A stretch of 64,000 nt of DNA from Clostridiales bacterium (GCA_012800735.1 JAAZIU010000022.1:108923-172922), one strand, 5' to 3'; positions 42,355-51,564 are shown, counted from the stretch's first letter. Numbers and translations are program-made. Notes: generated from the letters alone by a model not told the origin.

Positions 42355-43212
42355 TTACGACAGAAATTCGAGCAGCCGCGGCAGCAGCTCTTTTGCCGTA
42401 TTGTAGCCGAGCTCATAGCCGGCTTCGAGCTTTGTTTTGTCCTTCTCCGTCCTCGAAAGCCCGAGCGGCTCCGGCGGGCGGATGACGAAGGCGGCGCCGG
42501 CATTTTCCGCCGAGCGCAGATAGGCGAGCTGTGAGTTGTACATCGTGTGCCGGTTTTTCATCGCTTCGCGGAGCGCCGGATATTTTGCGTATCTTATCGC
42601 GGCGGGAGCGGTGGCCTCCGGTTTTTTGAAATATCCGTCCTCACGGGTGAGAACCACCACGGCGCGGTCGGCGCGGCCCTTTTCCTTCCGGTATTCCCTC
42701 GCCGCTTTCAGCGGAATTGAGTCGGAGATGCCGCCGTCGAGGTATCTTTCTCCGTTAACCTTAACCATCCGCGAAAGCAGCGGCAGCGACGAAGACGCGC
42801 GGACCCAGATAAGATGCCGACGCAGGTCGAATACCCGCTTGTATTCCGCTTCCCCGGTGCCGCAGTTGGTCACCACGGCAAAAAATTCGGTCGGATTTTT
42901 CCGGAACGCCTCGTAATCGACTGGATCGAGGACATTGGGAACCGTATCATAGTTGAATTTCGCTCCGAAAAGGTCTCCGGTGGTAATAAGACTTCGGATG
43001 CTGCAGTAGCGCGGGTCGCCCAGAAATCCGGTCATAACCCGGAAGGCGCGCCGCCGCTGCCCCGCAAGAAAGGAGCAGGTGACGCAGGACCCCGCCGAAA
43101 CCGCCCATATGTCGGTAAAGCTTATCGAATTATCCAAAAAACAGTCGGTGACGCCGCAGGTAAAAACCCCGCGCAGCCCGCCGCCCTCAAGTATCAGCGC
43201 CGAATCGCTCAT
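42355..43212 (-). CDS. Patatin-like phospholipase
   Basis: A 285-residue patatin-family lipid acyl hydrolase (YjjU-like branch). The oxyanion loop is EGGGLRGVF (9-17), the nucleophile is Ser39 in AVSAGS, and the catalytic Asp159 lies in YLDGGISDS. A C-terminal helix and strand region follows. No signal peptide, so it acts inside the cell or at the inner face of the membrane, releasing fatty acids from phospholipids or related esters. It diverges from the UroD-like gene at 43352 across a 139-bp gap that contains the palindrome TAATGCGCATTA (43267-43278). An antisense promoter lies at its 3' end. Confidence 0.9.
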   Translation of the reverse strand: MSDSALILEGGGLRGVFTCGVTDCFLDNSISFTDIWAVSAGSCVTCSFLAGQRRRAFRVMTGFLGDPRYCSIRSLITTGDLFGAKFNYDTVPNVLDPVDYEAFRKNPTEFFAVVTNCGTGEAEYKRVFDLRRHLIWVRASSSLPLLSRMVKVNGERYLDGGISDSIPLKAAREYRKEKGRADRAVVVLTREDGYFKKPEATAPAAIRYAKYPALREAMKNRHTMYNSQLAYLRSAENAGAAFVIRPPEPLGLSRTEKDKTKLEAGYELGYNTAKELLPRLLEFLS

Positions 43213-43351
43213 TGTTTATATTCTCTCCGTTGTTCCGAGTCAAATCAAGGTAAACAGTGATTACTTTAATGCGCATTACATTGCGTACTTTAAATTATAC
43301 TCCCGATAAAATAAATCAATATGAATTTTCTCCGATATCGAGGTAAACTGT

Positions 43352-44344
43352 ATGACAAACCGCGAAAGAATGCTTGCCGCGATGAGCGGCGGGACGCCGG
43401 ACCGCCTGCCCTGCGTCGAATGGGCGACATGGTGGGACAAAACCGTCCATCGCTGGCACGGCGAAGGAGTGCCGGAGATTTGGGGCGTCGAGCTGATGGA
43501 ATATTTCGGCCTCGATCCGCTTGTGCAGTTCTGGCTGCCGCACCGAAAGGCGGGGATGCCCTCTCCCTCATATCACGGCGGGGCGATAATCGAGAACGAA
43601 GCCGATTACGAGCGGATAAAGCCGTGCCTCTTTCCGGAGGACGCCGTGACGAGATACAAAGACCACTTCGCGCAAATAAAAACGGCGCACGACAGAGGCG
43701 ATTTCGCCGTTTGGTACACCGTTGAGGGCTGTTTCTGGTTCCCGCGGACGCTTTTCGGCATCGAGGGGCATTTTTACAGTTTTTACGATTGGTCGGAGCT
43801 GTATCATCAAATCTGCTCCGACCTTGTCGAATGGGAGCTGATGTGCGCCGAACAGATCGCCGAGCTGATTCAGCCCGATTTCATGACCATCGCCGAAGAC
43901 ATGAGCTACAACAACGGCCCGATGCTGAGCGAAACGATGTTCGACGAGTTCGTCGCGCCTTATTACAAACGGTTAATCCCTGAGATTAAGCGCGGCGGGG
44001 CGTATGTCATCGTCGACACCGACGGCGACGTTACCCGGATGGTGCCGTGGATGATCCGCGCCGGAGTCGAGGGAGTTCTGCCGCTTGAGCGGCAGGCGGG
44101 AGTTGATGTGAACCGACTGCGCAGAGACTACCCCGAATTCATCCTCTTAGGCGGATATGACAAGATGGTGATGAAACACGGCGAAGAAGCGATGCGCGCC
44201 GAGTTTGAGCGGATACTTCCGGCGATAAAGTCGGGGCGGTACATCCCGTCGGTTGACCACCAGACCCCGCCGGACGTCAGCGTCGAAAACTACCGCGTCT
44301 ATGTGCGGCTGCTGAAAGAATACGCGGCTAAAGTCGGGGAATGA
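43352..44344 (+). CDS. Uroporphyrinogen decarboxylase-family protein
   Basis: A 330-residue TIM-barrel protein of the UroD/MtaA superfamily. MTNRERMLAAMSGGTPDRLP is the family start, and DFMTIAEDMSYNNGPMLSE and GYDKMVMKHGEEAM are further conserved blocks. Members that are not true heme enzymes are cobamide- or methyl-transfer-associated methyltransferases or have unknown roles; no corrinoid protein is adjacent. The usual zinc-binding Cys pattern of MtaA-type proteins is not evident. Start ATG 43352 behind GAGGT. It abuts the GNAT gene convergently with no gap. Confidence 0.75.
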   Translation: MTNRERMLAAMSGGTPDRLPCVEWATWWDKTVHRWHGEGVPEIWGVELMEYFGLDPLVQFWLPHRKAGMPSPSYHGGAIIENEADYERIKPCLFPEDAVTRYKDHFAQIKTAHDRGDFAVWYTVEGCFWFPRTLFGIEGHFYSFYDWSELYHQICSDLVEWELMCAEQIAELIQPDFMTIAEDMSYNNGPMLSETMFDEFVAPYYKRLIPEIKRGGAYVIVDTDGDVTRMVPWMIRAGVEGVLPLERQAGVDVNRLRRDYPEFILLGGYDKMVMKHGEEAMRAEFERILPAIKSGRYIPSVDHQTPPDVSVENYRVYVRLLKEYAAKVGE

Positions 44345-44875
44345 TTACCGGATTTCTTCCGGCTGTATCAGCTCATAGGCGTATCGCGGCGAGCCATTGG
44401 CTTTGATTATATAAATAACGCCGCAATACTCAAATCCGGCGGCGAGTATCAGCTTCTGCATCACTTTGTTGTCAAAGCCGGTGTCTATCCTCAGGTGCGG
44501 ATATCGGCTTTTTGCAAATTCGACGATAAAGGAAAAAACTCCGCGCGAGCTGCCATCGGACGCGATGCGGTGAAGGACGGCGTAAGGAGAATCGTCCTTC
44601 CAGCCGCCGTCTATTTTCGCGTAATTCGGTTCATCCGTGACCGCGAAGACAAAAGCGCCGCGGTTTATATACTCCCCGCCGGGCAGGATGTCGCGCACGA
44701 GATACATTCTTTTTTCGGCGATGTCTTCTTCAAGCACCTGCCGCTGCGGGTATCCGTCCGGCCACTGCGTCGGGTTGCCGGTTTTTACCATATATTCGCG
44801 GGCGGATGCAAAAATCCGCTCAAGTTCGGGCAAGTCGCCGATTCCGGCGAGTACCGCAATTCGGTTATTATTCAT
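44345..44875 (-). CDS. GNAT N-acetyltransferase
   Basis: A 176-residue GNAT-fold protein. The N-terminal helix is LERIFASAREYMVKTGNP, the acetyl-CoA region includes HRIASDGSSRGVFSFIVEFA, and NKVMQKLILAAGFEYCGVIYI is the typical closing segment. The substrate amine is unknown. A promoter-like TTGAAC-17-TATATT precedes the gene. The leader would be only a few nucleotides long and no Shine-Dalgarno is visible, so translation may be leaderless. Confidence 0.82.
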   Translation of the reverse strand: MNNNRIAVLAGIGDLPELERIFASAREYMVKTGNPTQWPDGYPQRQVLEEDIAEKRMYLVRDILPGGEYINRGAFVFAVTDEPNYAKIDGGWKDDSPYAVLHRIASDGSSRGVFSFIVEFAKSRYPHLRIDTGFDNKVMQKLILAAGFEYCGVIYIIKANGSPRYAYELIQPEEIR

Positions 44876-44932
44876 AATTTTATCGTATAATATATAGGTA
44901 AATACTTACCGGTTCAAATACGGGTGTTTATA

Positions 44933-45674
44933 ATGATATACTGTTTTACATCGACCGGAAATTCTCTCGGCGTCGCCGCGCGTCTTGCCGCCGCTTTGGG
45001 AGAAGACATCGAGCGGATAACGCCCCAAACTGAAGGGCATTTCGACGGCGGAATTCTGGGGTTTTGTCTTTCCCTCGTATTTCTCGGGGCTGCCGCTGTC
45101 GGTTCGGGAGTTTGTTTCACGGCTGGATATACACCGTCACCCCGATTATGTTTTCATAGTCTCGACCAACGGCGGATTTGCGCCGGGAGTGAACGGGCGG
45201 CTTGCCGAGCTGCTGAAAGAAAAGCACCTTTCGATCGATTATTCGGCGTCGGTCCGCCACGTCGACAACTACGCCGCGTTATATAACTGCTCCGACTCGC
45301 CGAAGATAAGAGCAAAAGCGGCGGACAGGGTCGCCGAAATCGCTCTTGATATAAAAGTAAGAAAAATAAAACCGCCGCCGAAATATCCGCTTTTGTCAAA
45401 GTTAATCTATAAATTCTATCCGGCGAGAAACGGAGCAGTTGCTCCCGGTTTTAAGGTGTCGGACAGCTGTAACGGCTGCGGAATCTGCCGCCGCGTCTGC
45501 CCGCGCGGGAATATCGAAACGGACGGCGGCAAACCGCAATTCGGCGCCGACTGCGAGATTTGTCTCGGCTGTCTCAACCTCTGCCCGAAAGGCGCGATTG
45601 AATACAAATTATCTAAACGAATGACAAAATACAAAAATCCGGAGATAAAGCTCTCCGAACTGTACGTGAGGTAA
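44933..45674 (+). pseudogene. EFR1-family ferredoxin with a frameshift
   Basis: The locus encodes a 247-codon EFR1-type protein (flavodoxin-like N-domain, C-terminal double 4Fe-4S ferredoxin) in two frames. The 5' frame starts at ATG 44933 with MIYCFTSTGNSLGVAARL and is correct to GGILGF; the rest reads in the +1 frame from VFPSYF (45066) to the stop at 45674. The switch lies at four T residues, 45062-45065. The C-terminal half is intact: CNGCGICRRVCP and CEICLGCLNLCP bind the two clusters. Either the gene is inactivated or the extra base is an assembly error. It ends 5 nt before the SDR gene, with which it would be co-translated. Confidence 0.8.
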
Positions 45675-45679
45675 TCGGG

Positions 45680-46402
45680 ATGCAATGCAAAACCGCGGTC
45701 GTTTCCGGAGGAAGCGGCGGGATAGGCGGAGCCGTCGCCGAAGCGCTCTGCCGCGCCGGATTCGGCGTTGTCATAACTTTTAATAAAAATCGGACTGCGG
45801 CGGAGTCGCTCTGCCGACGGCTTTCGTCCGAGCGGCTTTCGATCGAAGCCGTCAGATGCGACGTTTCGGATGAAAAGGAAGTCAATACCGTCTTTTCCCG
45901 GCTTGACGCCGGAGTTCTCGTCAACTGCGCCGGCAGCGCAATGCACGGGCTTTTTCAGGACAGCGGCGACGCCGTGCGGCGGGAAGTTTTCGCAAGCAAC
46001 GTCTTCGGGATGATGAATATGACGGCCGCGGTGCTGCCGTCGATGCTCCGCCGCCACGAGGGCTGTATCGTCAATATCAGCAGCGTCTGGGGAGAATATC
46101 CCGCCTCCTGCGAAGCGGTTTACAGCGCCGCGAAAGGGGCGGTGAACGCCTTTACCCGCTCGCTCGCCGATGAACTCGGTCCTTCCGGGATACGGGTAAA
46201 CGCCGTCGCGCCGGGGAATATCATCACATCAATGACAGCCCCGCTCGGCGAAGAAGTCCTGTCGGACATAGCCGCGTCAACCCCGCTCGGGCGCAACGGC
46301 CGCCCGGAAGACGTCGCGGAGGCGGTGATGTGGCTCGTCTCCGAATCGGCGGCTTTTGTAACCGGACAGGTCATCACGGTAAACGGCGGCTGGAGAGGCT
46401 GA
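45680..46402 (+). CDS. Short-chain dehydrogenase/reductase, FabG-like
   Basis: A 240-residue classical SDR. The cofactor motif is SGGSGGIGG (9-17), NCAGS (82-86) stands for the usual NNAG, and the catalytic residues are Ser135, Tyr148 and Lys152 (YSAAK). The C-terminus ITVNGGW is standard. It resembles 3-oxoacyl-ACP reductase; the Bacillus YmfI-type EF-P 5-aminopentanone reductase is an alternative of the same size. No fatty-acid genes lie nearby. It follows the EFR1 gene in a coupled arrangement and meets the LysR gene convergently with a 2-nt gap. Confidence 0.85.
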   Translation: MQCKTAVVSGGSGGIGGAVAEALCRAGFGVVITFNKNRTAAESLCRRLSSERLSIEAVRCDVSDEKEVNTVFSRLDAGVLVNCAGSAMHGLFQDSGDAVRREVFASNVFGMMNMTAAVLPSMLRRHEGCIVNISSVWGEYPASCEAVYSAAKGAVNAFTRSLADELGPSGIRVNAVAPGNIITSMTAPLGEEVLSDIAASTPLGRNGRPEDVAEAVMWLVSESAAFVTGQVITVNGGWRG

Positions 46403-46404
46403 TT

Positions 46405-47292
46405 TTATTCGGCAGTCTCCCCGATATGCTCTCCCTTGCTTACGATTTCAATGAAACGCGCCTCCTCCGCGGAGGGCGTTTTCTTTTTATGCCTTATCAC
46501 GACGAACCGGCGGCGCAAATCGACGCCGGTGACGGCAATTTCAACCACGTCTCCGGCTTTTATCCTCGGTTCGGCGAGCCTTTTCGGGATGACGGCGACG
46601 CCGAGTCCCGCCGCCGCGGCGTTTATCAGCGCGGTGGTGTCTGTCGATTCGAGGGTGGGGGAAACGGCGGCTCCTGCGGCGCCGAAAGCCGCGTCGACAA
46701 GTTCCCTCGTCCCGCTGCCCTTTTCCCGAAGCAGCAGCGGCAGGGCGGCGACTTGCGCCGCGGTCATCGTCTCCGGCGGGAAATTCCCGGCTCTGACGGC
46801 GCAGAGGCTGTCTCCGTATAGCTCCCGTATCTCGATATCCGGCTGATGCGCCTTGCCCTCAATCACCGCAAAATCAAGCTCTAAATCAAGCACCATCTGC
46901 TCGAGGCGGTCGGAGCTTGCGACCTTTACCCGGACGTCGACATCCGGGCTTTCTTCCTTGAATCGCTTCAGCCAGACCGGCATATAAACCGAGCCGACGG
47001 TAATCGAAGCGCCGACGTCTAAAGTGTTTTTTGACGCCAGCATACGGGCGGCAAGCTTCATGCTTTCAAATTCCGAGATTATCCTTTCGGCGTATTTCAG
47101 CAGCTCGGCGCCGCTCTCGGTCAGATGCAGCCGGTGCCCCGGCCGCTCAAACAATTTCACGCCGTATTCAGCCTCAAGCTCTGACAGGGCGCGGCTGACG
47201 GCGGGCTGAGAGATGCCTAACTTTACCGACGCCGCCGTTACGCTCTCCGACCCGCTCAATGCGGCGAAAATCCTCAGATGTCTCAGCGTCAT
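46405..47292 (-). CDS. LysR-family regulator at the end of the glycerol-type operon
   Basis: A 295-residue LysR protein with the helix-turn-helix VKLGISQPAVSRALSELE at the N-terminus and a substrate-binding domain of the CysB/CbbR fold (LDVGASITVGSVYMP, STDTTALINAAAAGLGVAV). Its ATG overlaps the stop of the kinase gene (ATGA), so it belongs to the operon that begins at 51370. It may regulate that operon through the dyad at 51434-51457, but a LysR gene at the tail is unusual and the target is a guess. Confidence 0.85.
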   Translation of the reverse strand: MTLRHLRIFAALSGSESVTAASVKLGISQPAVSRALSELEAEYGVKLFERPGHRLHLTESGAELLKYAERIISEFESMKLAARMLASKNTLDVGASITVGSVYMPVWLKRFKEESPDVDVRVKVASSDRLEQMVLDLELDFAVIEGKAHQPDIEIRELYGDSLCAVRAGNFPPETMTAAQVAALPLLLREKGSGTRELVDAAFGAAGAAVSPTLESTDTTALINAAAAGLGVAVIPKRLAEPRIKAGDVVEIAVTGVDLRRRFVVIRHKKKTPSAEEARFIEIVSKGEHIGETAE

Positions 47293-48194
47293 GTCCTGCC
47301 TCCGAAAAGCGCTTTCGCTTTCAGCGCGGCGCCGAGTTCGGGGGAAATCGTCAGCGTTTCGGGGATAAATCCGAGCTGACGAAGGCTTTCGAGCCGGTTT
47401 TTAATCCGCGGCTCTCCCGCAACCCCGCCGGAGAGGATGACTTTTGTTCCCGAACCCAATCCCGCGGCTTTTGCCGCCGCCGAAACAAGGTTTATGAGAT
47501 AATCTGCGTTTTTTTCGATTATCAGTTCCGCTTCGGCAGAACCCAAGTCCGCCGCGCGGAAGACCGCAGGAGCGGCGGACGCTATGTATTTTCGCGGGTT
47601 TTCGCCGTAAATCTCGGAGAGCAGCTCCCACGGCTCGCCGCCGAGCGCTTCAAAAATACATTTATGCAGTATCGGGCAGTCGAGCGCGCGGCCGTCGCGG
47701 GCTTCAAACACCCTTTCAATCGCCGTCCGGGCGATCTCAAAGCCGCAGCCGCCGTCAAACAGCCAACCCCAGCCTCCCGCCTGATACACCCGTCCGCCCG
47801 CCTGCGCAAAGCAGGAGGAGCCGGTGCCGGATATCAGCACAATGCCGTCCTCAAGACCGAGACCGGCGAAGATGAGATTTTCGGCGTCGGAGCCGACAGC
47901 CAGATGTTCGGTTAACGAAGATTGCAAAATCGCCTGAAGCTCTGCGCCGCGGTTCAGCCCGCCGCCGATACCGCAAAAGACGCCTTGAAGCAAAGCGTCT
48001 TTTGATATGTTTGAAGCCTGCTTCATCGCTTCCGAAACGGCGGAGAGGACGGCGTCCGCGGCGGCTTTCGCGCCGATGTCGTTTGCGTTTGAAGGGCCGG
48101 ATTTTCCCCGGCCGAGAATGGTCCCGAACTTGTCGATAACGACCGCTTTGGTAGATGTGCCGCCGCCGTCGACTCCGGCGAAATAAGCGCTCAT
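47289..48194 (-). CDS. BadF/BadG-type kinase (N-acetylglucosamine kinase-like)
   Basis: A 301-residue protein of the ASKHA superfamily, BadF/BadG/BcrA family. The N-terminal phosphate loop is FAGVDGGGTSTKA, the second is VLISGTGSSCFA, and GGWGWLFDGGCGFEIARTAI matches eukaryote-like GlcNAc kinases. The adenosine motif is ILSGGVAGEP. It probably phosphorylates an amino sugar or related sugar in the cytoplasm. It follows the DUF1667 gene by 54 nt and overlaps the LysR gene by 4 nt. The same-operon FAD enzymes suggest a metabolic link, though a glycerol kinase role is not supported by its fold family. Confidence 0.8.
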   Translation of the reverse strand: MSAYFAGVDGGGTSTKAVVIDKFGTILGRGKSGPSNANDIGAKAAADAVLSAVSEAMKQASNISKDALLQGVFCGIGGGLNRGAELQAILQSSLTEHLAVGSDAENLIFAGLGLEDGIVLISGTGSSCFAQAGGRVYQAGGWGWLFDGGCGFEIARTAIERVFEARDGRALDCPILHKCIFEALGGEPWELLSEIYGENPRKYIASAAPAVFRAADLGSAEAELIIEKNADYLINLVSAAAKAAGLGSGTKVILSGGVAGEPRIKNRLESLRQLGFIPETLTISPELGAALKAKALFGGRT

Positions 48195-48248
48195 GCCGTC
48201 TTCTCCTTTCAGCGAAGCAATATTTATCAGCGCTCCGCGCTATTAAAT

Positions 48249-48614
48249 TTAAATGTTTCTTCCCGCGACTAAATTCACGCCCGGAATCAGGAAATCTTTG
48301 TATACAATATCCCCTGCCTTCACCGGCGGGGCGACTTTAAGCGTCTTGATTATCCGCATCCCGTCGAACATCATCGCTTTCGGTATCGGTTTGTCAACCT
48401 TGACCGGCAGCAGTTTGAGATTCGGATGCAGCTCGGATATTCCGTCTATTAAAACAGTCGAGGTAACCGTTCTGACCGGATTCGTCGCCTCGGCGACGCC
48501 GTATTTCTTGCCGCGGGCGCAGGCGTGGCCGGTAACGACAGGCTCGTCGCCCGATAAATCGACATGAAGCTCGCAGCCGAAAGGGCAGACGGTGCAGGTA
48601 AAAATCTGTTCCAT
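48249..48614 (-). CDS. DUF1667 protein, third component of the GlpAB-like oxidoreductase
   Basis: A 121-residue DUF1667 protein. CTVCPFGC (Cys7, 10, 14) and Cys32 in GHACARGKKYG resemble an iron-sulphur or zinc site. The C-terminal half has PKAMMFDGMRIIKTLKV. In Clostridia DUF1667 genes lie directly after the two FAD-dependent genes of the glycerol-3-phosphate oxidation locus, as here, 13 nt behind with an AGGAGG site. It probably carries electrons or assembles the complex. Confidence 0.85.
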   Translation of the reverse strand: MEQIFTCTVCPFGCELHVDLSGDEPVVTGHACARGKKYGVAEATNPVRTVTSTVLIDGISELHPNLKLLPVKVDKPIPKAMMFDGMRIIKTLKVAPPVKAGDIVYKDFLIPGVNLVAGRNI

Positions 48615-48627
48615 GACTTGCTCCTCC

Positions 48628-49872
48628 TTACGCCCGTTCTTCGATCGAAACGCTGACAGGCGCGTCGATGTCGGAAATTTTGACAGTCGCCGATTCCATC
48701 TCGCCCGGCGTGACGACGCGCTTTCTTATCCGCCGCAGTTCCTTTGAGCCGGATTTTATCACCGTATCGCAGCCGCGGATGGTCGATGTGACGCGGAAGC
48801 TGAGCTTTACGTCGCCCGAACCGCCCAAATCAATCTTATGCGGGACGATATAGCGGACGTTGTCGCCGGGGGTTGTCGCGACGTAATTTACCGTTTTTGT
48901 GCCGCTCAATGCGTATCTTGCCGCCGCGGCGCCCGCCGCTTCCGCCTCAAGGGTGACGTTGTCGACAAGGTCATGCACCTGAAGGGCGTTGCCGCAGGCG
49001 AATATCCCCTCCGCCGTCGTCTGATTGTATTGGTCGACGACGGCGCCGCCGGTGACGGGGTCAATGACGACTCCGGCTTCGCGGGCAAGCTCGTTTTCCG
49101 GGATAAGCCCTACCGAAAGCAGCAGCGTATCGCAGGGGACGATCTTTTCTGTCGCAGGTATCGGGCGGCGATTTTCGTCGACCTGAGATATTTTAACTCC
49201 CTCGACGCGACTTTTGCCTAAAATATCGGTAACGGTATGCGAAAGCAGCAGCGGGATGTCGAAATCGTTGAGGCATTGGGCGACGTTGCGCGCAAGCCCG
49301 CCGCAGTAATTCATAAGCTCGGCGACGCACTCGACTTTTGCGCCCTCGAGGGTGAGGCGGCGCGCCATGATAAGCCCGATATCGCCGGAACCTAAGATAA
49401 CCGCGCGTTTGCCCGGCATCTTGTTTTCCATGTTGACGAAGCGCTGGGCGGAACCGGCGGTGAAAATACCGGCGGGGCGGGTGCCGGGAATCATAATCTG
49501 TCCGCGGGTGCGCTCCCGGCAGCCGGTCGCGATTACCACGGCGGACGCTTTAAGTCTTATAAATCCGTCTTTGGGGCTGACGTATGTAAGCTCCCTGTCC
49601 GCATTGAGCGACAGCACCATCGCGTCGGTCACGTAAGGGATTTCCCGCTCGTGAAGCCTGTCTATATATCGGCTTGCGTATTCGGGTCCGGTCAGCTCTT
49701 CCGAGAAGATGTGAAGCCCGAAACCGGCGTGTATGCACTGGTTCAGTATGCCGCCGAGCGAATCGTCGCGCTCAAGCAGCAGTATGTCTTCGGGGGAGAC
49801 GCCGGCGTCAACGGCGGAGGCGGCTGCGGCAAGTCCGGCGGGTCCTCCGCCTATTACTATCAGCTTGTCCAT
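48628..49872 (-). CDS. FAD/NAD-dependent oxidoreductase of the glycerol-3-phosphate locus
   Basis: A 414-residue class I pyridine nucleotide-disulphide-like oxidoreductase. The FAD motif is VIGGGPAGLAAAASA near the N-terminus, the NAD motif is VILGSGDIGLIMARRLTLEG, and GIFACGNALQVHDLVD is the second FAD contact. No redox CxxxxC pair is evident. It is the middle member of the three-gene GlpA-like/FAD/DUF1667 set, 10 nt behind the GlpA-like gene. It presumably passes electrons from the substrate flavoprotein to NAD+ or another acceptor. Confidence 0.87.
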   Translation of the reverse strand: MDKLIVIGGGPAGLAAAASAVDAGVSPEDILLLERDDSLGGILNQCIHAGFGLHIFSEELTGPEYASRYIDRLHEREIPYVTDAMVLSLNADRELTYVSPKDGFIRLKASAVVIATGCRERTRGQIMIPGTRPAGIFTAGSAQRFVNMENKMPGKRAVILGSGDIGLIMARRLTLEGAKVECVAELMNYCGGLARNVAQCLNDFDIPLLLSHTVTDILGKSRVEGVKISQVDENRRPIPATEKIVPCDTLLLSVGLIPENELAREAGVVIDPVTGGAVVDQYNQTTAEGIFACGNALQVHDLVDNVTLEAEAAGAAAARYALSGTKTVNYVATTPGDNVRYIVPHKIDLGGSGDVKLSFRVTSTIRGCDTVIKSGSKELRRIRKRVVTPGEMESATVKISDIDAPVSVSIEERA

Positions 49873-49882
49873 ATCTGCCTCC

Positions 49883-51370
49883 TCAGTCTCTGTCGTCGGG
49901 ACGGCTCAGAATTTCCGAACCTTCGCCCTTTTTGGTTATATCATACATATCTTTATGCAGCAGCCGGGAAAGTATCGCGGTGACGCGGGGCGAGCAGAAG
50001 CCGCCCTGGCAGCGTCCCATTCCGGCTCTGACTCTGCGCTTCACTCCGTCGAGGTCGCGCGCGCCGACGGGACGGGTTATCGCGTCGACTATCTCGGCTT
50101 CGGTCACCGTTTCGCAGCGGCAGATGATCCGGCCGAAAGCGGGGTTTTCCCTGATCGCCGCGGCTTTTTCTTCGTCCGACATCGCTTTGAAGCAGGGAGA
50201 GGGCGGCCGGCTGTCGGAAAAATCGGGGTTCGGCCGGAGGGGCAGCCCCATCTCGCCGAGTTTGCCGACTATATAATCGGCGACGGCGGGGCCGCAGGCC
50301 AAACCCGGCGAATCGATTCCGGCGGCGTGCAGCAGCTTCGGGAAGCGCTTTGACGCCTTTATCACAAAGTCTTTGGCTTTCGTCATCGGAGTCGGGCGGA
50401 CGCCGGCAAATTCAGTTATCGAGGCGCGAAGGTTTATATCCGGAATCAGCCTGCGCGCTCCGGCAGAGATTTCATCAATCCCTTCGGGGGTCGTTGTGGT
50501 ATTGTCGCGGTATTCGACTTCGTGCGCGTTGGGTCCGACTATGACATTGCCGTGAACGGTCGGCGAAACAAGGATGCCCTTGCCCTTTTCCGACGGGCAG
50601 ACAAAGAGGGTATGCTTTGCAATGCCGCCTTCCGAAGTATCGAGCAGCATATATTCGCCGCGGCGGGGGTTCAGTCTGAGCGGCTCCTCTTCGCCGTCGG
50701 GGAAAATGTCGTTTTCAACGAGAAGATCGGCGCCGAGACCGGATGCGTTGACTATATATCTCGCCCTTATCGGCGTATCATCGCTGTTTATTTCAAGGTA
50801 ACCGCCGCGCTGCTCCACCTTTTTCGCTTCATAGCTGAAAAGGAAATCAGTTCCGTTGACGGCTGCGGCTTCGCAGACGGCTATACACAGCCCCCAGGGA
50901 CAGACGATTCCCGCCGTCGGGGCAAAAAGCGCCGAAGTGCATTCGCGGGAAAGCTGCGGTTCAAGCTCAAAGATTTCCTCTCCCCGGATTATCCTCATTC
51001 CCTCAACTCCGTTGGCAATCCCGCGGGAGTAAAGAAGATCGAGATGCCGCTCGTCGGCTTCTCCGAATGCGCAGACGAGGGAGCCGCAGTTATCGTAATG
51101 AACATTGAGTTTTTCCGATATTTCCTTTATCTGACGGCAGCCGTCGGCGTTCAGTTTCCCTTTGAGAGTGCCGGGGACGGCGTCGAAGCCGGCGTGAACG
51201 ATGGCGGAGTTGGCTTTGGTGGCGCCGGAAGCTATATCCGAGCCTTTTTCCAGAACAATTACCGAAAGCTTGTATTTCGCAAGCTTATAGGCGGTCATCG
51301 AGCCGGTTATCCCCGCGCCTATAACGGCGACGTCGTAGATTTTTCCGGAATATCGCTGATCGTATGACAT
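49883..51370 (-). CDS. GlpA-like FAD-dependent glycerol-3-phosphate dehydrogenase with BFD [2Fe-2S] domain
   Basis: A 495-residue flavoprotein. The FAD motif VIGAGITGSMTAYKLAKY starts at about residue 16, and ASGATKANSAIVHAGF is the DAO/GlpA signature. The C-terminal BFD-like domain, CRCETVTEAEI ... GRCQGGFC, holds a [2Fe-2S] cluster. It oxidises glycerol-3-phosphate or a similar hydroxy acid anaerobically. It heads a five-gene operon with FAD oxidoreductase, DUF1667, kinase and LysR. The promoter lies at 51422-51450. Substrate assignment rests on the family and gene order; no glycerol kinase or facilitator is in view. Confidence 0.87.
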   Translation of the reverse strand: MSYDQRYSGKIYDVAVIGAGITGSMTAYKLAKYKLSVIVLEKGSDIASGATKANSAIVHAGFDAVPGTLKGKLNADGCRQIKEISEKLNVHYDNCGSLVCAFGEADERHLDLLYSRGIANGVEGMRIIRGEEIFELEPQLSRECTSALFAPTAGIVCPWGLCIAVCEAAAVNGTDFLFSYEAKKVEQRGGYLEINSDDTPIRARYIVNASGLGADLLVENDIFPDGEEEPLRLNPRRGEYMLLDTSEGGIAKHTLFVCPSEKGKGILVSPTVHGNVIVGPNAHEVEYRDNTTTTPEGIDEISAGARRLIPDINLRASITEFAGVRPTPMTKAKDFVIKASKRFPKLLHAAGIDSPGLACGPAVADYIVGKLGEMGLPLRPNPDFSDSRPPSPCFKAMSDEEKAAAIRENPAFGRIICRCETVTEAEIVDAITRPVGARDLDGVKRRVRAGMGRCQGGFCSPRVTAILSRLLHKDMYDITKKGEGSEILSRPDDRD

Positions 51371-51421
51371 ATATTGAACCAGCCTTGTATAATATTATTG
51401 TATTAAAATACGAACGGAAGT

Positions 51422-51450
51422 ATTATACCACAAAAATCGCTCTTAATCAA
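51422..51450 (-). promoter_or_regulatory. Promoter of the GlpA-like operon with overlapping dyad
   Basis: TTGATT (51445-51450), 17 bp, TATAAT (51422-51427) on the reverse strand. The inverted repeat AAATCGCT / AGCGATTT (51434-51457) overlaps the -35, a repressor-type position. Confidence 0.7.
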
Positions 51451-51535
51451 GCGATTTGAGCAAACAACAGAGGGCAGGTTTGTTTCGGGGCTATGAAAAA
51501 AATATTTCAGCCCTCCGCTTTTTGTCTTTAAGTCA

Positions 51536-51564
51536 TTGACACGGCTGTTTTAATCTGTTATAAT
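51536..51564 (+). promoter_or_regulatory. Promoter of the GH28-like/lipoprotein operon
   Basis: TTGACA (51536-51541), 17 bp, TATAAT (51559-51564). Confidence 0.88.
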
